DNA of 64,000 nt, taken from the NCBI RefSeq assembly GCF_002583555.1, contig NZ_BEGX01000114.1, positions 300,953 to 364,952 on the forward strand. The letters are read 5' to 3'. Below the pieces are notes generated by a model. The model did not search any database. It was given only the letters and a program-made list of their open reading frames with translations, and was not told the DNA's origin. Shown here piece by piece: positions 60,475 to 64,000 of this stretch; positions within the stretch are counted from its first letter, which is position 1; each line of letters starts with the position of its first letter. A program made the translations under genes and the position numbers. The DNA comes from Pseudonocardia sp. N23. GTDB taxonomy: Bacteria; Actinomycetota; Actinomycetes; Mycobacteriales; Pseudonocardiaceae.

Positions 60475-62085
60475 TTGACCGAGGTATTCGATTCGGCGAA
60501 GCGATCGACGGCGCCGTCCGCGGCCCCGTCCGCCGGGGGGAGCACATCGGCGATGGGCAGGCATGCGCGTGGGGGCCGCGCGGCTCGCAACAGGTTCACG
60601 CTCATCGTGAACGGCCTCGAGGTCGTCGCGCTCGTCGCGACGGCCGCACTGACCGCGTGGCTGCTCGCCCCGCTGCCGGCCGTCGTGATCACCGCGGCGA
60701 TCGTGGTGGGCATCGTCGGTAGCCGCCGCAACGCGTGGCGCTTCGCTCTCTCCGTGCTCGACGACCTGCCGGCGACGGCGCTGCTCGTCGCGGTGCCGAC
60801 CGTGCTCGCCGAGGCCCTCATGGTCCCGGCCGGGCTGGCCCGCCCGCTCGACGCGCTGCTGTCGGGCGCGGCCGCGCTCGTGGCGCTCGTCGTCGCCCGC
60901 ACCGTGGCCCTCACCGTGGTCCGCCGCCGCCGCAAGGACGGCCGCGACCACCTGCGCGCCCTCATCGTCGGTTCCGACGAGGCGGGCACCCGCCTGGGCA
61001 GCAGCCTCGACCACGGCCTGCAGCACGGCATCCGCGTCGTCGGCTTCGTCGACGACGACCGCCCGCTGCTCGCCGACCTCGGCCCGCAGCTGGGCTCGGT
61101 CGACGTCCTCCCCGAGCTCGTCGAGGAGCACCGGATAGACGTCGTCCTGGTGACCTTCGGAGCCCACCGCGACGACGCGGTCGTCGACGCCGTGCGCGAC
61201 CTGACCGGCTCCGGCGCGGAGATCTACGTCGTCCCGCGCATGTTCGAGCTCAACCAGTGCAACAAGGTCTCGGAGATGGTCGACGGCATCCCGCTGCAGC
61301 GGCTGCGTCCCATCTCCCACCCGCGTGGCGCCTGGCGCCTCAAGCGCGCGGTCGACGTCGTCGTGTCCGCGGTCGCGCTCCTCATGGTCAGCCCGGTGCT
61401 GGCCGTCATCGCCGCGGCCGTCCGCAAGGAGACCGGCCCGGGCGTCATCTTCAAGCAGGAGCGGATCGGCCAGCACGGCGTCCCGTTCACGCTGTTCAAG
61501 TTCCGCTCGCTGATCCCGGTCGGCGGCGAGGGCGACGTCCGCTGGAACATCGACACCGACACCCGCCTCGGTCGCGTCGGCAAGTTCATCCGCGCCACGA
61601 GCCTCGACGAGCTGCCGCAGCTGGTCAACGTGCTCAGGGGCGACATGAGCCTCGTCGGCCCGCGCCCCGAGCGTGGCTACTTCGTCGAGCGCTTCAACGA
61701 GACGATCCCCGGCTACCGCTACCGCCACCGCGTCCCCGTCGGCCTGACCGGCTACGCGGCGGTGCAGGGCCTGCGCGGCGACACCTCGATCCACCAGCGC
61801 GCACACTTCGACAACCTGTACGCCGAGTCGTGGTCGCTGTGGCTCGACGTCAAGATCGCCTTCTGGACGATCTCGCAGCTGGTACCCAAGCGTGCCCCCG
61901 AGGCCGTCCTCCCGGTGCCGTCCCCGCCCGCCGAGGTCCCCACCCCGCCGGCCCCGATGGACGACGCACCCACCACGGTGCTGCCGCGGCTGCCGCAGCG
62001 CACCAACGCCCCGAGCCCGGCCCGCGACGAGACCCACCCCGCGTCGCTCGAGATCACCCACGAGATCACCCTTCCCCGTGACTGA
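60475..62085 (+). CDS. Polyprenyl glycosylphosphotransferase (WbaP/CpsE-type sugar transferase)
   Basis: 536 residues. Four hydrophobic helices occupy about 40-145. A CoA-binding-like domain follows (RALIVGSDEAGTRLGSSLDH, IRVVGFVDDDRPLLADLG). The catalytic bacterial sugar transferase domain runs from about 287 (RLKRAVDVVVSAVALLMVSP, GVIFKQERIGQHGVPFTLFK, SLDELPQLVNVLRGDMSLVG then PRPE). It loads the first sugar phosphate onto undecaprenyl phosphate and so starts each repeat unit. The last 60 residues are a Pro/Thr-rich extension. The start is TTG 60475 behind a strong GAGGAGGAA box. The stop overlaps the next gene by 8 bases. Confidence 0.94.
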   Translation: MTEVFDSAKRSTAPSAAPSAGGSTSAMGRHARGGRAARNRFTLIVNGLEVVALVATAALTAWLLAPLPAVVITAAIVVGIVGSRRNAWRFALSVLDDLPATALLVAVPTVLAEALMVPAGLARPLDALLSGAAALVALVVARTVALTVVRRRRKDGRDHLRALIVGSDEAGTRLGSSLDHGLQHGIRVVGFVDDDRPLLADLGPQLGSVDVLPELVEEHRIDVVLVTFGAHRDDAVVDAVRDLTGSGAEIYVVPRMFELNQCNKVSEMVDGIPLQRLRPISHPRGAWRLKRAVDVVVSAVALLMVSPVLAVIAAAVRKETGPGVIFKQERIGQHGVPFTLFKFRSLIPVGGEGDVRWNIDTDTRLGRVGKFIRATSLDELPQLVNVLRGDMSLVGPRPERGYFVERFNETIPGYRYRHRVPVGLTGYAAVQGLRGDTSIHQRAHFDNLYAESWSLWLDVKIAFWTISQLVPKRAPEAVLPVPSPPAEVPTPPAPMDDAPTTVLPRLPQRTNAPSPARDETHPASLEITHEITLPRD

Positions 62086-63238
62086 CCGTTCGCTCCGCGT
62101 CCTGCAGATCATCGACACGTTCGCCTACGGGGGTGCCGAGCGGCTGCTCGCCACCCTCAACGGGGTCGCTCCCGACCTCGGGCTCCACATGTCGGTGGCG
62201 TCCCTCGCACCGCCGACGCCGGAACGTTCGCTGAGCTTCCCCGTCCTGCAGGACGCGGGCCTGGACCCCACCTACATCGGGATCCGGCTGATGCGCCAGC
62301 GCAACGCCGTGCCCCTGATCGCCAGGAAGATCCGGGAGTCGCGAGCCGACGTCGTGCACGCGCACCTGGGCACGTCGTCGGTCCTCGTGCCGCTGGCCGG
62401 CCGGCTGGCCAAGGTCCCGGTGCTGTCGACGCTGCACCACCTGCCCGCCCACGGGCGCCCGCTGCCGGCGCGCACCAAGGAGCGGCTCGCGATCCGCTCG
62501 GCGGGCCGCGGCCACTCGCTGATCTTCGTCTCCGAGGCCGCCCGCGCGGCCGCCGAGAGCATCCACGGCTCGCCCCGCCCGTCGTGGCGGGTGCTGCACA
62601 ACGGCGTCGACATGTCGTCGTTCCGGCCGCCCGCAGGCGCCACCTCCGAGGCCCTGCCCGCCGACCTCGACGTGCCCGCGGGTGTCCCCGTCGTGACGAT
62701 CGTCGCCGCCCTGCGCAAGCCCAAGGGCCACGAGGTCGCGCTGCGGGCGTGGCCGTCGGTCCGGGAGCGGGTGCCGGGTGCGACGCTGCTGATCGTCGGC
62801 GACGGGGAGCATCGCGCGACGCTCGAGTCGCTCGCGGGTGAGGGCGTCGTGTTCGCCGGTTCCCGCGACGACGTCCCCGCCATCCTCCGCGGGTCGACGC
62901 TCGCCCTGCTGCCCTCGCTCACCGAGGCACTGCCCACCGCCGTGATCGAGGCCGCCGCGAGCGGCCTGACCGCCGTCGCGACCACGGTCGGCGGCACCCC
63001 CGAGATCGTCGACGACGGCCGCACCGGCCTGCTCGTCGCACCCGGTGACGCCGCCGCGCTCGGTGACGCGGTCGTCGCGCTGCTCACCGATGACGCACGC
63101 CGTGCACAGCTCGGAGAGGCGGCCCGTAGACTCGCCGAGGACCGCTTCGACCTCCGCCGTTGGGCGGGTCGGCTGGCGGACCTGTACGACGACGCCCTCG
63201 CCACGAAGGCGGCCGGCTCACGCCGGTTGCGCGTCTGA
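62078..63238 (+). CDS. Family 4 glycosyltransferase
   Basis: 386 residues, GT-B fold. RVLQIIDTFAYGGAERLLAT is the N-terminal signature of GT4 enzymes. ADVVHAHLGTSSVLVPLAGR and FVSEAARAAAESIHGS lie in the acceptor domain. The donor domain has VVTIVAALRKPKGHEVALRA, LLIVGDGEHRATLESLAGEG and LLPSLTEALPTAVIEAAASG with the EX7E-type motif. GTG 62078 overlaps the glycosylphosphotransferase stop, so it likely adds the second sugar of the repeat. Confidence 0.93.
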   Translation: MTDRSLRVLQIIDTFAYGGAERLLATLNGVAPDLGLHMSVASLAPPTPERSLSFPVLQDAGLDPTYIGIRLMRQRNAVPLIARKIRESRADVVHAHLGTSSVLVPLAGRLAKVPVLSTLHHLPAHGRPLPARTKERLAIRSAGRGHSLIFVSEAARAAAESIHGSPRPSWRVLHNGVDMSSFRPPAGATSEALPADLDVPAGVPVVTIVAALRKPKGHEVALRAWPSVRERVPGATLLIVGDGEHRATLESLAGEGVVFAGSRDDVPAILRGSTLALLPSLTEALPTAVIEAAASGLTAVATTVGGTPEIVDDGRTGLLVAPGDAAALGDAVVALLTDDARRAQLGEAARRLAEDRFDLRRWAGRLADLYDDALATKAAGSRRLRV

Positions 63239-63301
63239 CCCCGTTCCACCGGGGCCGACCCGATCGCCCGTCCTGACCGTCGAACCCACTAAGGAGGCGA
63301 C

Positions 63302-64000
63302 GTGAACGACCAGGGACTCAGTCGCAAGGCGTTGCTCATCATCGCCGCGACCGGACTGGTCACCGCGCTCCTCGCCCTGCTCGTGACCCACCTCGTCGTC
63401 GGCTCCGCACAGCCGACGTACCGCGCGACCACCCAGGTCGCCCTCGTCCCGGCGCCCACGGTGCCGGCCGAGCAGGTTCCCTCGTACTGGGAGTCACTTG
63501 CGGGCGGTCAGGCCGCGACCATCGGGGCCGAGGTCCTCAAGCAGACGCAGTGGCTGGCGCCCGCGGCGCAGGCGGCTAACGTCGCCCCGGCCGACGTCAC
63601 GGTCACCGCCGCAGCGACGGCCAGCACGAGCCTGATCACCGTCACGGTGACGACGACCAGCCCGCAGGGCGCCGAGGCGGCCGCGACGGCGCTCGTCCAG
63701 GCGGCGACGCCGACGGTCCAGCAGGTCTCCGGCCCCTACATCCTGCAGGTGGCGCAGCCGGCCGCCGGGACCGCCGTGTCGGCGAGCATCCCCGAGAGCC
63801 AGCTGCTCATGGTGGTCTTCGCGGGTGGGCTGTTCGTCGGCGCCGGTGTGGCGCTGGTCGTGGCGCGCAGCCGCGGGCGTCGCGAGGAGCCGGCCGCGGC
63901 TGAGCAGGCCCCGGCCCGTCGCGTCCCGCCGCCTCCTGGTGGCCCGATGAACGGCAAGGGGAACCTGGCACCCGCAGGCGTCCCGGCCAACGTGCAGCCA
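63302..64000 (+). CDS. Wzz/YveK-like chain-length regulator, 3' end outside window
   Basis: The first 233 codons are visible. GTG 63302 follows AAGGAGG. A first transmembrane helix (residues 11-32, LLIIAATGLVTALLALLVTH) leads to an external domain (PTYRATTQVALVPAPTVPAE, VTVTAAATASTSLITVTVTT, then SPQGAEAAATALVQAA) typical of Wzz/YveK proteins. A second helix (about 171-192, LLMVVFAGGLFVGAGVALVV) returns it to the cytoplasm, followed by a Pro/Arg-rich tail. The external domain is short for a classical Wzz. The frame is still open at 64000, so a fused BY-kinase domain cannot be excluded. Confidence 0.8.
   Translation, partial: MNDQGLSRKALLIIAATGLVTALLALLVTHLVVGSAQPTYRATTQVALVPAPTVPAEQVPSYWESLAGGQAATIGAEVLKQTQWLAPAAQAANVAPADVTVTAAATASTSLITVTVTTTSPQGAEAAATALVQAATPTVQQVSGPYILQVAQPAAGTAVSASIPESQLLMVVFAGGLFVGAGVALVVARSRGRREEPAAAEQAPARRVPPPPGGPMNGKGNLAPAGVPANVQP

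Noticed and set aside
1-64000. CRISPR arrays, insertion sequences, integrases, prophage or attachment-site duplications
   Set aside because: None was found by reading. The two tRNA genes show no partial duplicate in the flanks. The tandem repeats present are short coding repeats.

Overview
The window reads as chromosomal DNA of a high-GC actinomycete. Strong G/C bias at third codon positions, many GTG starts with short stop/start overlaps, probable leaderless promoters, a mycothiol-type oxidoreductase close to mycobacterial Rv2466c, a PASTA-free Ser/Thr kinase and an Nei2-type glycosylase all fit. Family-level similarity suggests Pseudonocardiaceae (Pseudonocardia-like); this is inference from protein style, not a database result. 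No rRNA, CRISPR array, insertion sequence, integrase or phage gene was seen.

Layout. 1-6.1 kb: the 3' part of ctaD (cytochrome oxidase subunit I), a DUF3040 remnant, a PucR-type regulator, a DUF488 protein, tRNA-Gly(TCC), tRNA-Pro(TGG), a frameshifted membrane-protein pseudogene and an alpha/beta hydrolase. 6.1-13 kb: trpS behind a complete ribosome-mediated attenuator (leader peptide with tandem Trp codons and mutually exclusive hairpins), an Fsr-like MFS gene broken by an in-frame TAG, its divergent AraC regulator, TfoX-like, DUF899, an ECF sigma factor with a SnoaL-like tail, a 56-residue zinc-ribbon gene and an unrecognised gene. 13-20 kb: a membrane protein with a GGGDF-repeat tail, nei-type glycosylase, rpiB, DUF429, DUF937, a large secreted protein with VVPQTA repeats, and an MBL-fold hydrolase.

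20.3-26.6 kb: a tight three-gene unit (GCS2-type carboxylate-amine ligase fused to a circularly permuted ATP-grasp domain; a class II amidotransferase close to N-acetylglutaminylglutamine amidotransferase; an S9 peptidase). It looks like a make/amidate/cleave system for a small peptide and is the best candidate here for a poorly described pathway. 26.6-31.2 kb: Ser/Thr kinase, aldehyde dehydrogenase, two-CBS protein, and an Rv2466c-like reductase whose active site is CPWA rather than CPWC.

31.4-37.2 kb: a nucleotide-sugar tailoring block (C-methyltransferase, PIG-L deacetylase, two SDRs, an RmlC-like epimerase, and a second methyltransferase homologue lacking the usual SAM motif). 37.2-42.2 kb: pepN, a PAP2 phosphatase and an FAD monooxygenase. 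42.4-64 kb: an exopolysaccharide locus. It has two FemAB-like acetyltransferases, two paralogous GT2 enzymes, an operon resembling WlbA/WbpB-WlbC/WbpE-WlbB/WbpD for a diacetamido uronic acid donor, a polysaccharide deacetylase, a Wzx-type flippase with a disordered tail of about 650 residues, GT4/GT2 transferases, a polyprenyl-phosphate glycosylphosphotransferase, and the start of a Wzz/YveK-like chain-length regulator that runs off the end. Together this is most of a Wzx/Wzy-type export pathway; no Wzy polymerase is visible inside the window.
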